Assembly: GCA_038117265.1 (NCBI GenBank) | Contig: JAYOFO010000039.1 | Location: 1 to 24,569, forward strand | Source: JAYPUG01 sp038117265 | GTDB lineage: Bacteria > Pseudomonadota > Alphaproteobacteria > UBA6615 | Length of the DNA: 24,569 nt | Direction: 5' to 3' | Part shown: in pieces, positions 7,599 to 14,447 of the stretch | Position numbering within the stretch: position 1 is the first letter of the stretch | Layout: each line of letters starts with the position of its first letter | Made by a program: the position numbers and the translations under genes | The notes under the pieces: model-generated | The model's database searches: none | Seen by the model: only the letters and a program-made list of their open reading frames with translations | What the model was told of the DNA's origin: nothing

Positions 7599-7706
7599 CA
7601 GGTGCGACTCCCCTTGGCTGTTCGTTGACCGCCGCCGATCGCCCCGAGTTTCGGGCCGCGGCTGCACGGTCATAGCCGACAGCAACCGCGCTGCCGGCAA
7701 GGAGTA

Positions 7707-7730
7707 CGGCGCCGATTTCTCCCGGCGCCG
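7707..7730 (-). promoter_or_regulatory. Stem-loop in the rpsF leader, candidate S6:S18 autoregulatory site
   Basis: Perfect 7-bp arms CGGCGCC and GGCGCCG enclose a 10-nt loop about 110-130 nt upstream of the S6 start. Many bacteria repress this operon through an S6:S18 complex binding a structured rpsF leader with a CCG in a bulge or loop. Position and transcript strand fit, but I cannot confirm the motif's secondary structure. Confidence 0.35.
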
Positions 7731-7743
7731 GTTGCGGCGCGGG

Positions 7744-7772
7744 AATACACCACAAGGGTTGTTGAGACGCAA
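7744..7772 (-). promoter_or_regulatory. Candidate promoter of the rpsF operon
   Basis: On the minus strand TTGCGT (7772-7767), a 17-nt spacer and TGTATT (7749-7744) form a sigma70-type arrangement. This would put the start near 7737 and give a leader of about 140 nt. Match is moderate (TTG core in -35, four of six in -10). Confidence 0.35.
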
Positions 7773-7805
7773 GCACTTAGGAGGCGGCGCGGCACGGAGG
7801 CCGGC

Positions 7806-7834
7806 TTGCGGCGCACCGGTGGCGACGATAAGAC
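7806..7834 (+). promoter_or_regulatory. Candidate promoter of fabD-fabG
   Basis: TTGCGG, 17 nt, TAAGAC lies 31 bp upstream of fabD. The -10 is a poor match to TATAAT, but the same TTG-spacing-TAAG layout recurs before acpP and pepA. An inverted repeat GCGAC/GTCGC (7822-7826, 7836-7840) flanks the -10 and could be an operator. Confidence 0.35.
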
Positions 7835-7864
7835 TGTCGCGTATCGAATTCGGGGGCACCGAAC

Positions 7865-8806
7865 ATGGCGAGAGCATTCGTATTTCCCGGACAGGGAAGC
7901 CAGGAAGTGGGTATGGGCCACGCCCTTGCGGAGGCGTTCCCGGCCGCGCGTCACGTCTTCGAAGAGGTCGACGATGCGCTGGGGAAGCGGCTCAGCAAGC
8001 TCATCTTCGGGGGCCCGCAGGAGGAACTCACGCTGACCGAGAACGCCCAGCCCGCGCTGATGGCCGTCAGCATGGCGGTCGTCCGGGTGCTCGCCGAAGA
8101 GGGAGGCGTCGCGGTCTCCGATGCGGCGGCCTATGTCGCCGGCCACAGCCTCGGCGAGTATTCGGCCCTGGCGGCGGCAGGGTCGCTCAGCCTCGCGGAC
8201 ACGGCGCGGCTGCTGCAGACGCGCGGCGAGGCGATGCAGGCGGCGGTGCCGGTGGGTGTCGGCGCCATGGCGGCGATCCTGGGCCCGTCGCTCGAGGAGG
8301 TCGAGGCGATCGCCGCGGATGCCGCCGAAGACCAGGTCTGCGACGTGGCGAACGACAATTCCGAAGGACAGGTCGTGGTCAGCGGCAACACCGAGGCGGT
8401 GGAACGTGCCGTCGAGATCGCCAAGGAGCGTGGCGCACGCCGCGCCGTACTGCTGCCGGTCAGCGCGCCCTTCCATTGCTCGCTGCTCGAACCCGCCGCC
8501 GACGTCATGACCTATGCGTTGGCGAGCGCCGAGATCGCGGTGCCCAACCCGCCCGTGATCGCGAACGTGACGGCTGCGCCGGCGTCCGACCCCGACGAGA
8601 TCCGCGGACTCCTGATCGAGCAGGTCACGAGCCGTGTGCGGTGGCGCGAGGGCGTTCTCGCGATGCGTGATCTCGGGGTCGACGAGTTGTGCGAGATCGG
8701 TGCGGGCAAGGTGCTCACGGGGCTCGTGCGTCGCATCGACAAGGAACTGAGCGGCCGCGCCATCGGGGCGCCGGCCGACATCGAGGAATTCCTCGGCTCG
8801 CTCTAG
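7865..8806 (+). CDS. fabD: Malonyl-CoA:ACP transacylase
   Basis: Moves the malonyl group from CoA to the phosphopantetheine of acyl carrier protein, supplying the extender unit for type II fatty acid synthesis in the cytosol. The 313-residue product has the N-terminal FPGQGSQ oxyanion loop, the nucleophile elbow GHSLGEY (Ser95), the carboxylate-binding Arg120 in QTRGEAM, the catalytic His204 in APFHCSLLEPA and GAGKVLTGLVRR near the end. ATG at 7865 with a GGGGG stretch about 9 nt upstream. fabG follows after 9 bp, so the two share a transcript; acpP and fabF come next in the usual order. Confidence 0.97.
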   Translation: MARAFVFPGQGSQEVGMGHALAEAFPAARHVFEEVDDALGKRLSKLIFGGPQEELTLTENAQPALMAVSMAVVRVLAEEGGVAVSDAAAYVAGHSLGEYSALAAAGSLSLADTARLLQTRGEAMQAAVPVGVGAMAAILGPSLEEVEAIAADAAEDQVCDVANDNSEGQVVVSGNTEAVERAVEIAKERGARRAVLLPVSAPFHCSLLEPAADVMTYALASAEIAVPNPPVIANVTAAPASDPDEIRGLLIEQVTSRVRWREGVLAMRDLGVDELCEIGAGKVLTGLVRRIDKELSGRAIGAPADIEEFLGSL

Positions 8807-8815
8807 GAGGACGGT

Positions 8816-9553
8816 ATGTTCGATCTGCAGGGAAAAACGGCACTCGTGACCGGCGCGACCGGCGGCATCGGCGAAGCCATCGCTCGAACCCTGCACGGCC
8901 AGGGGGCGACGCTCGTTATCAGCGGCACGCGGGTCGAGCGGCTCGATGCGCTGGCCGGTGCGCTGGGCGCGCGGTGCCATGTCGCGGCCGCCAACCTCTC
9001 CGAACCCGACGCACCCGACGCGCTCGTCGCAGCCGCGATCGAGGCGGCGGGCGGTGTAGACATCCTCATCAACAATGCGGGGCTGACACGCGACAATCTT
9101 GCCATGCGCATGAAGGACGAGGAGTGGCAGCAGGTGATCGACGTGAACCTGTCGGCCTCGTTCCGTCTGAGCCGTGCGGTGCTGCGCGGAATGATGAAGG
9201 CGCGTTGGGGACGCATCGTCGCGATCACCTCGGTCGTGGGTGCGACCGGCAATCCCGGTCAGGTGAACTATGCGGCATCCAAGGCGGGGCTGACCGGCAT
9301 GACCAAGGCGCTGGCCCAGGAGGTCGCGAGCCGCGGCATCACCGTCAATTGCATCGCCCCCGGTTTCATCGAAACGCCGATGACGGACGCCCTGTCGGAC
9401 GACCAGAAAACCGCATTGCTGGGGCGGATCCCGTCGGGCCGCCTCGGGATGCCCGACGATGTGGCGGCCTGTGCGGCATTCCTCTCAAGCGAGGAGGCGT
9501 CGTATGTCACCGGACAGACGATCCACGTGAATGGCGGCATGGCGATGATCTAG
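8816..9553 (+). CDS. fabG: 3-oxoacyl-[ACP] reductase
   Basis: NADPH-dependent reduction of 3-oxoacyl-ACP to 3-hydroxyacyl-ACP, the first reductive step of each elongation cycle. It is a 245-residue classical SDR: cofactor motif TGATGGIG (12-19), NNAG (86-89), Asn111, then the catalytic Ser139, Tyr152 and Lys156 in ITS...NYAASK, and CIAPGFIETPMT. The C-terminus GGMAMI is the normal FabG ending. ATG at 8816 has a strong AGGAGG 6 nt upstream. Position between fabD and acpP separates it from the two unrelated SDRs at 13633-15173. Confidence 0.97.
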   Translation: MFDLQGKTALVTGATGGIGEAIARTLHGQGATLVISGTRVERLDALAGALGARCHVAAANLSEPDAPDALVAAAIEAAGGVDILINNAGLTRDNLAMRMKDEEWQQVIDVNLSASFRLSRAVLRGMMKARWGRIVAITSVVGATGNPGQVNYAASKAGLTGMTKALAQEVASRGITVNCIAPGFIETPMTDALSDDQKTALLGRIPSGRLGMPDDVAACAAFLSSEEASYVTGQTIHVNGGMAMI

Positions 9554-9582
9554 GCCGGGCCGGCAATCATCGGTTCCCGTGC

Positions 9583-9611
9583 TTGACGTTACGCGTGAAC
9601 GCGGCTAAGTC
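9583..9611 (+). promoter_or_regulatory. Candidate upstream promoter of acpP (TTGACG-17-TAAGTC)
   Basis: CTTGACG with a 17-nt spacer to TAAGTC lies 30 bp after the fabG stop. The -35 matches the alphaproteobacterial CTTGAC consensus well and the -10 poorly. The same pattern precedes pepA at 23681. Confidence 0.35.
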
Positions 9612-9657
9612 GCGGCCTCGTCGGTGCCCGGTTCGCATGCTTTAACGCGCAGTGGGG

Positions 9658-9666
9658 TGCTATAGT
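9658..9666 (+). promoter_or_regulatory. Extended -10 promoter candidate of acpP (TGC TATAGT)
   Basis: TATAGT (five of six to consensus) preceded by TGC makes a good extended -10 element, which can work without a strong -35. The start would fall near 9673, giving a leader of about 110 nt. A separate acpP promoter is usual because ACP is needed in great molar excess over the other Fab proteins. Confidence 0.45.
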
Positions 9667-9722
9667 CAGGACGAGCTGGCGATTTTCGGGGGGTGTTCCG
9701 CAACCGAATCGTCTTAAATCCT

Positions 9723-9758
9723 TTTCGTGAGAACGACCCCGCGGACGGGGCTACGAAA
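9723..9758 (+). promoter_or_regulatory. Two-tier stem-loop in the acpP leader
   Basis: Outer arms TTTCGT (9723-9728) and ACGAAA (9753-9758) and inner arms CCCCG (9737-9741) and CGGGG (9746-9750) close on a CGGA loop, with an asymmetric internal bulge. The structure ends 23 nt before the ACP start. There is no T tract, so it is not a terminator; mRNA stability or translation control are possible. Confidence 0.5.
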
Positions 9759-9781
9759 CAAGAAACTGAGGGCAGGCAGAC

Positions 9782-10018
9782 ATGAGCGATATCGCTGAGC
9801 GCGTTCAGAAGATCGTTGTCGAGCATCTGGGCGTCGACGAGTCTAAGGTCTCCGAGAATGCGAGCTTCATCGATGATCTCGGTGCCGACAGTCTCGACAC
9901 CGTCGAGCTCGTGATGGCGTTCGAGGAAGAGTTCGGGTGCGAGATTCCCGACGACGCGGCGGAGAAGATTCTCACCGTCGGCGACGCGGTCAAGTTCCTC
10001 GAAGAAGCAGCCGATTGA
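9782..10018 (+). CDS. acpP: Acyl carrier protein
   Basis: Small acidic helical protein that carries growing acyl chains on 4'-phosphopantetheine for fatty acid, lipid A and phospholipid synthesis. It has 78 residues; the attachment Ser37 is in DDLGADSLDTVELVM, with MAFEEEFGCEIPDDAAEKI after it. ATG at 9782 is preceded by GAGGGCAGG. It sits 228 bp after fabG with its own promoter candidates and a structured leader, and 68 bp before fabF. Both ends match the family exactly. Confidence 0.98.
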   Translation: MSDIAERVQKIVVEHLGVDESKVSENASFIDDLGADSLDTVELVMAFEEEFGCEIPDDAAEKILTVGDAVKFLEEAAD

Positions 10019-10086
10019 CGCGCGTGGCGCCTGACGCCAGTGCGCCATCGTATCGCGATCACCGTGCCACAACGCTCCGGTAACCA

Positions 10087-11346
10087 ATGAGACGTGTCGT
10101 CGTCACCGGGATGGGGCTTGTCACGCCGCTTGGCGTGGGCCTCGACCACAACTGGAAACGCCTGATCAATGGCGAGTCCGGCGTGCGGGGAATCCAGAAG
10201 TTCGACGTTTCGGACCTGCCGGCGAAGATCGCGGCGCAGGTTCCGCGCGGCGAGGGCGGCGACGGCCTGTTCAATCCCGACGACTATGTCTCGGCAAAGG
10301 AACAGCGCCGGATCGACGAGTTCATCATCTACGGCATTGCCGCGGCGGTCGAGGCGGTCGAGGATTCCGGCTGGAAGCCCGAGGCCGAAGAGGATCTCGA
10401 GCGCACGGGCGTGATGATCGGCTCGGGCATCGGCGGCCTGCAGACCATCTATGAAGGCTCGATGCTGCTCAACGCCGAGAGCCCCCGCAAGGTCGGGCCG
10501 TTCTTCATTCCCTCGGCGCTGATCAACCTCGCCTCGGGCCAGGTCTCGATCCGCTATGGGTTCAAGGGGCCGAACCATGCGGTGGTCACGGCCTGTTCGA
10601 CGGGTGCGCACGCCATCGGCGACGCCGCCCGGCTGATCATGTGGGACGACGCCGACGTAATGGTGGCCGGTGGCGCCGAGGCGGCGATCTGCCGGATCGG
10701 CATCGCCGGATTCGCAGCCTGCCGGGCCCTGTCGACCGGCTACAACGACACCCCGGAAGCGGCGTCGCGCCCCTACGACAAGGGACGCGACGGTTTCGTG
10801 ATGGGCGAGGGGGCGGGCGTCGTGGTGCTCGAGGAATACGAGCACGCCAAGGCGCGCGGGGCCCGGATCTATGCCGAGATCATCGGCTACGGGCTGTCGG
10901 GTGATGCGCATCACATCACGGCACCGGCCGAGGACGGCAATGGCGGGTTCCGTTCGATGCGCGCGGCGCTGAAGCGCGCCGAGCTCAATCCCGAAGACAT
11001 CGACTACGTCAACGCGCACGGCACCTCGACGCCGCTGGGCGACGAGATCGAGCTGGGGGCGGTCAAGCGCCTGTTCGGCGACCACGCCTACACGCTGTCG
11101 ATGTCATCGACCAAATCCGCGATCGGCCACCTCTTGGGCGCGGCGGGCGCGGTCGAGGCGATCTACTCGATCATGGCGATCAACAGCGACACCGTGCCGC
11201 CGACGATCAACCTCGACGATCCGTCCGACGCCTGTGACATCGACCTCGTGCCGCACGTGGCCAAGCAGCGGCCGGTGCGCAACGTGCTCAGCAACTCCTT
11301 CGGGTTCGGTGGCACCAACGCGAGCCTCGTCTTCGCCGAAGTCTGA
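10087..11346 (+). CDS. fabF: 3-oxoacyl-[ACP] synthase II
   Basis: Condenses malonyl-ACP with acyl-ACP, elongating the chain by two carbons with loss of CO2. The 419-residue product carries the ketosynthase triad: Cys170 in VVTACSTGAHAIG, His311 in NAHGTSTPLGD and His348 in KSAIGHLLGAAG, plus the C-terminal NSFGFGGTNASL. Start ATG at 10087 (MRRVVVTGMG) has only a weak ribosome-binding site (CCGGTAA). A small inverted repeat, TGGCG/CGCCA (10025-10039), lies in the gap after acpP and might reduce readthrough. The order acpP-fabF-mltG is typical of proteobacteria. Confidence 0.97.
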   Translation: MRRVVVTGMGLVTPLGVGLDHNWKRLINGESGVRGIQKFDVSDLPAKIAAQVPRGEGGDGLFNPDDYVSAKEQRRIDEFIIYGIAAAVEAVEDSGWKPEAEEDLERTGVMIGSGIGGLQTIYEGSMLLNAESPRKVGPFFIPSALINLASGQVSIRYGFKGPNHAVVTACSTGAHAIGDAARLIMWDDADVMVAGGAEAAICRIGIAGFAACRALSTGYNDTPEAASRPYDKGRDGFVMGEGAGVVVLEEYEHAKARGARIYAEIIGYGLSGDAHHITAPAEDGNGGFRSMRAALKRAELNPEDIDYVNAHGTSTPLGDEIELGAVKRLFGDHAYTLSMSSTKSAIGHLLGAAGAVEAIYSIMAINSDTVPPTINLDDPSDACDIDLVPHVAKQRPVRNVLSNSFGFGGTNASLVFAEV

Positions 11347-11364
11347 CGGCACCGACTCTTTCCG

Positions 11365-11383
11365 CCCGGCTATCATCGCCGGG
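11365..11383 (+). other. Stem-loop reaching the mltG start codon
   Basis: Arms CCCGGC (11365-11370) and GCCGGG (11378-11383) enclose TATCATC. The last paired base is the G of the GTG start of mltG, and no purine-rich ribosome-binding site is free in front of it. Folding would therefore limit mltG initiation or make it depend on ribosomes arriving from fabF. Confidence 0.45.
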
Positions 11384-12441
11384 TGAGCCAGCCCGACCCC
11401 AATCCCGACACGACACCCGAAGCGCGCCCGCGCCGCGGGCGCGTCCTTGCCCGCCTCGTCTCGGCGCTGGTCTTCCTGGCGATTGCGATTGCAACGCTGG
11501 CGGGCAGTGGTCTCGTCATGCTGCACCGCGCCTATACCGACCCCGGCCCGCTTGCCGCCGGGACGCAAATGGTGATCCCGCGCGGCGCGTCGGGGCACGA
11601 AATCGGGACGGCCCTGGCGGACGCCGGCGTGGTCGCGGATGCGCGTCTGTTTGCCGTGGCATCGCGCCTTTTCGCATCCCATGCGCCCTTGCGGGCCGGC
11701 GAGTATGCGTTTCCGCCCGCCGTAAGCCTGCGCGACGCGATCGCGAAGCTGCAGGCGGGCGAGACCGTCATCCGGCGCCTGACGTTGGCCGAGGGGCTGA
11801 CGACGCGCGCGGCGCTGGCGATCGTCGCCGCCGCACTCGGACTGACGGGAGAGACCCCCGAAGCGGCGGCGGTCGGCGAGGGGGCGCTGCTGCCCGAGAC
11901 CTATTACTACAGCTGGGGCGATTCCCGCGCCGAGATCGTCGCACGGATGCGCCAGGCGATGGACGACGCGGTGGCGCGTCTGTGGGCAGAACGAGCGCCG
12001 GACCTGCCCATCGCAACCCCCGGGGAGGCGGTCGTCCTGGCCTCGATCGTCGAGCGCGAGACCGCCGTTCCCGCGGAGCGGCCGCGCGTCGCCGCGGTGT
12101 TCGTCAACCGTCTGAATCGGGGGATGCGCCTGCAGTCGGATCCCACTGTCGCCTATGGGCTGGTGGACGCCGGGGCGCCGCTCGATCGCGCGCTGACCCG
12201 CGCGGACCTCGAGGCGGACCATCCCTACAACACCTACGTGCATGCCGGTTTGCCGCCGGGGCCGATCGCCAATCCGGGGCTGGCCAGCATCGCGGCGGTG
12301 CTGCATCCCGCCGCGACGAAGGAGCTCTATTTCGTCGCCGACGGAAATGGCGGGCACGCGTTCGCGCACACGCTTGCCGAGCACAACCGGAACGTCGCGC
12401 GGTGGCGCCGCATTCAGCGCGAGCAGCGTCGCCAGCCGTGA
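11383..12441 (+). CDS. mltG: Endolytic murein transglycosylase
   Basis: Inner-membrane-anchored lytic transglycosylase that cleaves nascent glycan strands and is thought to set chain length. It has 352 residues: a Pro/Arg-rich cytoplasmic start, one membrane anchor (about 21-48), a LysM-like part (about 60-130) and the YceG catalytic domain with PETYYYSWGD, ASIVERETAVP (Glu224 the likely catalytic residue), FVNRLNRGMRLQSDPTVAYG and YNTYVHAGLPPGPIANPG, ending in YFVADGNGGHAF and the LAEHN segment. The start is GTG at 11383; no ATG precedes the membrane segment in frame. The initiation site is unusual in lying in a hairpin. Genes of fatty acid synthesis and mltG are often adjacent, linking envelope lipid and murein growth. 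Confidence 0.94.
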   Translation: MSQPDPNPDTTPEARPRRGRVLARLVSALVFLAIAIATLAGSGLVMLHRAYTDPGPLAAGTQMVIPRGASGHEIGTALADAGVVADARLFAVASRLFASHAPLRAGEYAFPPAVSLRDAIAKLQAGETVIRRLTLAEGLTTRAALAIVAAALGLTGETPEAAAVGEGALLPETYYYSWGDSRAEIVARMRQAMDDAVARLWAERAPDLPIATPGEAVVLASIVERETAVPAERPRVAAVFVNRLNRGMRLQSDPTVAYGLVDAGAPLDRALTRADLEADHPYNTYVHAGLPPGPIANPGLASIAAVLHPAATKELYFVADGNGGHAFAHTLAEHNRNVARWRRIQREQRRQP

Positions 12442-12494
12442 TGGCGATCGTTCGCGCCGATGCCCTGCGCCGCGATGCCGCAGCGCGCTTTACA

Positions 12495-12523
12495 TTGCGA
12501 TCCCGCCTGCGACCGGCCATACT
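12495..12523 (+). promoter_or_regulatory. Candidate promoter of cbtB-cbtA
   Basis: TTGCGA, a 17-nt spacer and CATACT (four of six to consensus) lie immediately upstream of the riboswitch core. The start would be near 12530, which leaves only a short 5' part to the aptamer, so the true start may be further upstream. Confidence 0.3.
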
Positions 12524-12640
12524 CGTTTCACTCGGGAACGTCGGGAAGCCGGTGCGAATCCGGCGCTGTCCCCGCAACTGTCAGCAGGCGATCCTGTGAG
12601 CCAGACACCACGCCCCGGGTACCGTCGCGTGCTGAAACGT
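12524..12640 (+). ncRNA. Cobalamin (B12) riboswitch controlling cbtB-cbtA
   Basis: Landmarks in order: GGGAA (12543-12547); the stem GCCGG/CCGGC (12548-12552, 12560-12564) closing TGCGAAT; GCTG; the nearly invariant CCCCGCAACTGT (12570-12581); a short CAGG/CCTG hairpin (12585-12596); and GAGCCAGACACC (12598-12609), which corresponds to the GAGTCxGAxACC box ending this class. CGTTTC (12524-12529) and GAAACG (12634-12639) could form the closing helix, but the outer limits are approximate. Ligand binding should lower cobalt uptake when B12 is plentiful. No terminator hairpin with a T run precedes cbtB, whose ribosome-binding site GGAGG is at 12663-12667, so control is probably translational. The presence of cobalt-transporter genes directly behind it supports the call. 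Confidence 0.92.
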
Positions 12641-12674
12641 CGATGGTCCGCGTGATCGACACGGAGGATGACGC

Positions 12675-12872
12675 ATGTCGAGCGAGAACGCATACGCCGC
12701 AGCCACTGACGACCGGGTCGAGGTCGTCATCGACAAGCGCAAGACGGGAGCCGCGCTCTTCGTCCTGGCGTTCGGGTTGTTCCTGGTCTGGGGGGCGGCC
12801 TACGCCAACCCGATCACACTCCACAACGCCGCGCACGATGCGCGCCACGCATTCGCCTTTCCCTGTCACTAG
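12675..12872 (+). CDS. cbtB: CbtB, small subunit of putative cobalt transporter
   Basis: A 65-residue membrane protein with one hydrophobic helix (AALFVLAFGLFLVWGAAYA, about residues 31-50) and a His-rich C-terminal tail containing LHNAAHDARHAFAFPCH, a likely metal site. Length, topology and tail match the CbtB family, predicted from conserved neighbourhood and B12 riboswitches to import cobalt with CbtA; direct biochemical proof is limited. ATG at 12675 has GGAGG 7 nt upstream. It lies directly behind the cobalamin riboswitch and 21 bp before cbtA. Confidence 0.93.
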   Translation: MSSENAYAAATDDRVEVVIDKRKTGAALFVLAFGLFLVWGAAYANPITLHNAAHDARHAFAFPCH

Positions 12873-12893
12873 GCGCCCCGGCGGAGCGCTGCC

Positions 12894-13661
12894 ATGCTGA
12901 GGCAAATCTTCTACCCCGGTCTGCTGGCCGGGCTGATTGCTGGCGTCTTCATCTTCGCTGCGCAGCAGGTGGAGATCATCCCGCTGGTCTTTGAGGCCGA
13001 GACCTACGAGAACGCCGCAGCCGATCACGGACGGGCGCCGGCGGCGACGCCGGCCGAACAGTCGGTCCACGTCCACGAAGACGGATCGCGGCACGTCCAC
13101 GGCGCGGACGAATGGTCGCCGGAAGACGGGTTGGAGCGGACGGCGTTTTCGCTCTTCTCGAACCTCGTGACCGCGATCGGGTTCGGGCTGGTCATCGCGG
13201 CCGCGATCTCGCTCACCGGGCGCAGCTACAGCTGGCAACAGGGTGTCGTGTGGGGGCTAGCCGGCTATGTCGGCGTGCATCTCGCGCCGGCATTCGGTCT
13301 GCCGCCGGAGTTGCCCGGCATGGCGAGCGAAGCGGATCTGCTCGCCCGCCAGACCTGGGCGATCGCGACCACCGCACTCACGGTCGTCGGCCTGGCTCTG
13401 ATCGCCTTCCGGCCGACATGGGCGGGGCGGGCGGCGGGCATTGCCCTGATCGCGGCGCCGCATTTCTTTCCGATCGAGCGCGTGCATGTCGATCACGCGA
13501 TTCCGGTCGAGCTCGTCTCCCAGTTCATCGTCTCGAACCTCGTGGTGACCGGCCTGTTCTGGATGCTGTTGGGCGGCCTGACCGCCTGGTTCAGCGCACG
13601 CGCGGCGCGGCCCGCCGGCACGCCCGGCCTGCTCAGATCTTCCGGTCCGGTTGCGCCATGA
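12894..13661 (+). CDS. cbtA: CbtA, membrane subunit of putative cobalt transporter
   Basis: A 255-residue polytopic membrane protein. Hydrophobic segments are GLLAGLIAGVFIFAAQQV, LVTAIGFGLVIAAAISL, GVVWGLAGYVGVHLAPAFG, AIATTALTVVGLALIAF, GIALIAAPHFF and LVVTGLFWMLLGGLTAWF. Between the first two is a hydrophilic loop with VHVHEDGSRHVHGADEW, a His/Asp-rich putative metal-binding patch, and PHFFPIERVHVDHAIP carries more His near the end. These are features of the CbtA family. The ATG at 12894 is preceded by GGAGCG. The last 29 bp overlap the 3' end of the oppositely oriented dehydrogenase gene. Cobalt as substrate is inferred from the riboswitch and family. Confidence 0.92.
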   Translation: MLRQIFYPGLLAGLIAGVFIFAAQQVEIIPLVFEAETYENAAADHGRAPAATPAEQSVHVHEDGSRHVHGADEWSPEDGLERTAFSLFSNLVTAIGFGLVIAAAISLTGRSYSWQQGVVWGLAGYVGVHLAPAFGLPPELPGMASEADLLARQTWAIATTALTVVGLALIAFRPTWAGRAAGIALIAAPHFFPIERVHVDHAIPVELVSQFIVSNLVVTGLFWMLLGGLTAWFSARAARPAGTPGLLRSSGPVAP

Positions 13662-14433
13662 TCTGCTTGAACACCGCGTTGTAGCCGCCGAAATCGGTGA
13701 ATCCGCCGTCCACGGCGATGTCGTGGCCGGTGATGTAGCTCGAATCGTCGCAGACCAGGAACAGGACGACCTTGGCGATCTCCTCGGCGCTGGCGCCGCG
13801 TTCCATGGGAGTCTGTTGACCCAGCGCGACGATGAAATCGTCCGACCCCTCGACCAGCGGCGTCATCACCAGCCCGGGATGGACCGCATTGACGCGGATG
13901 CCCCAGTCGAGGAGTTCCATGGCCGCGCTCTTGGTGACGCCGCGCAGACCCCATTTGGTCGTACTGTAGGCCGTTGCGAAGTGCCCGACCATGCCGGCAA
14001 TCGAGCCGGTGTTGACGATCGCGCCGCCGCCGGAATCCCGGATCAGCGGCGCCGTGGTGCGGATGCCGAGGAACGGGCCCGTCAGGTTGATCGACAGCAC
14101 GCGGTTCCAGTCGTCGAGCGAGGTGTTCGACACGCGCCCGCCGCGCAACGCCACCCCGGCGTTGTTCACCAGGATGTTGAGGGCGCCGAACTCCGCGGCG
14201 ATGCCGTCGACGACCGCCTGCCATTCGGTCTCGCTCGAGACGTCGAGATGGCGATAGTGGGCATCGGCCCCGGCCGCGCGTATGTCCTCGGCCTGCGCCT
14301 CGCCCAACGAATCCTGCACGTCGCAAAGGATCACCCGTGCGCCGGCCGCGGCGAACAGCCTGGCCTCTGCCGCGCCCTGTCCGCCGCTCGCGCCCGTCAC
14401 CAGCGCCGTCTTGCCCGCAAGTTTCTGGTCCAT
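13633..14433 (-). CDS. Short-chain dehydrogenase/reductase (classical SDR), specificity unknown
   Basis: NAD(P)-dependent oxidoreductase of 266 residues with the Rossmann motif TGASGGQG (13-20), NNAG (90-93), catalytic Ser144, Tyr156 and Lys160 in YSTTK, and a PG segment (VHPGLVMTPL) followed by YITGHDIAVDGGF. Aspartate after the second strand (ILCDV) suggests NAD(H) rather than NADP(H), as is known for SDRs. It resembles the broad hydroxysteroid/alcohol dehydrogenase-like SDRs; no substrate can be named. ATG at 14433 is chosen because of a strong GGGGAGGAAC just upstream and the normal family N-terminus. It follows the other SDR gene by 14 bp, and its end overlaps cbtA by 29 bp. Confidence 0.9.
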   Translation of the reverse strand: MDQKLAGKTALVTGASGGQGAAEARLFAAAGARVILCDVQDSLGEAQAEDIRAAGADAHYRHLDVSSETEWQAVVDGIAAEFGALNILVNNAGVALRGGRVSNTSLDDWNRVLSINLTGPFLGIRTTAPLIRDSGGGAIVNTGSIAGMVGHFATAYSTTKWGLRGVTKSAAMELLDWGIRVNAVHPGLVMTPLVEGSDDFIVALGQQTPMERGASAEEIAKVVLFLVCDDSSYITGHDIAVDGGFTDFGGYNAVFKQIMAQPDRKI

Positions 14434-14447
14434 GTCGTTCCTCCCCT

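Noticed and set aside
7599..7877. Extended rpsF frame of 93 extra codons
   Set aside because: No S6 similarity before MPLYEH; it would cross the leader and promoter and reach into fabD.
11104..12384. Minus-strand ORF of 426 codons opposite fabF and mltG
   Set aside because: Overlaps two well-identified genes, has Arg/Gly/His-rich composition and no recognisable motif.
12441..12599. Small ORF overlapping the mltG stop (TGATG) and running into the riboswitch
   Set aside because: It reads through the conserved aptamer core, is Arg-rich without motifs and lacks a ribosome-binding site, although the TGATG junction looks like translational coupling.
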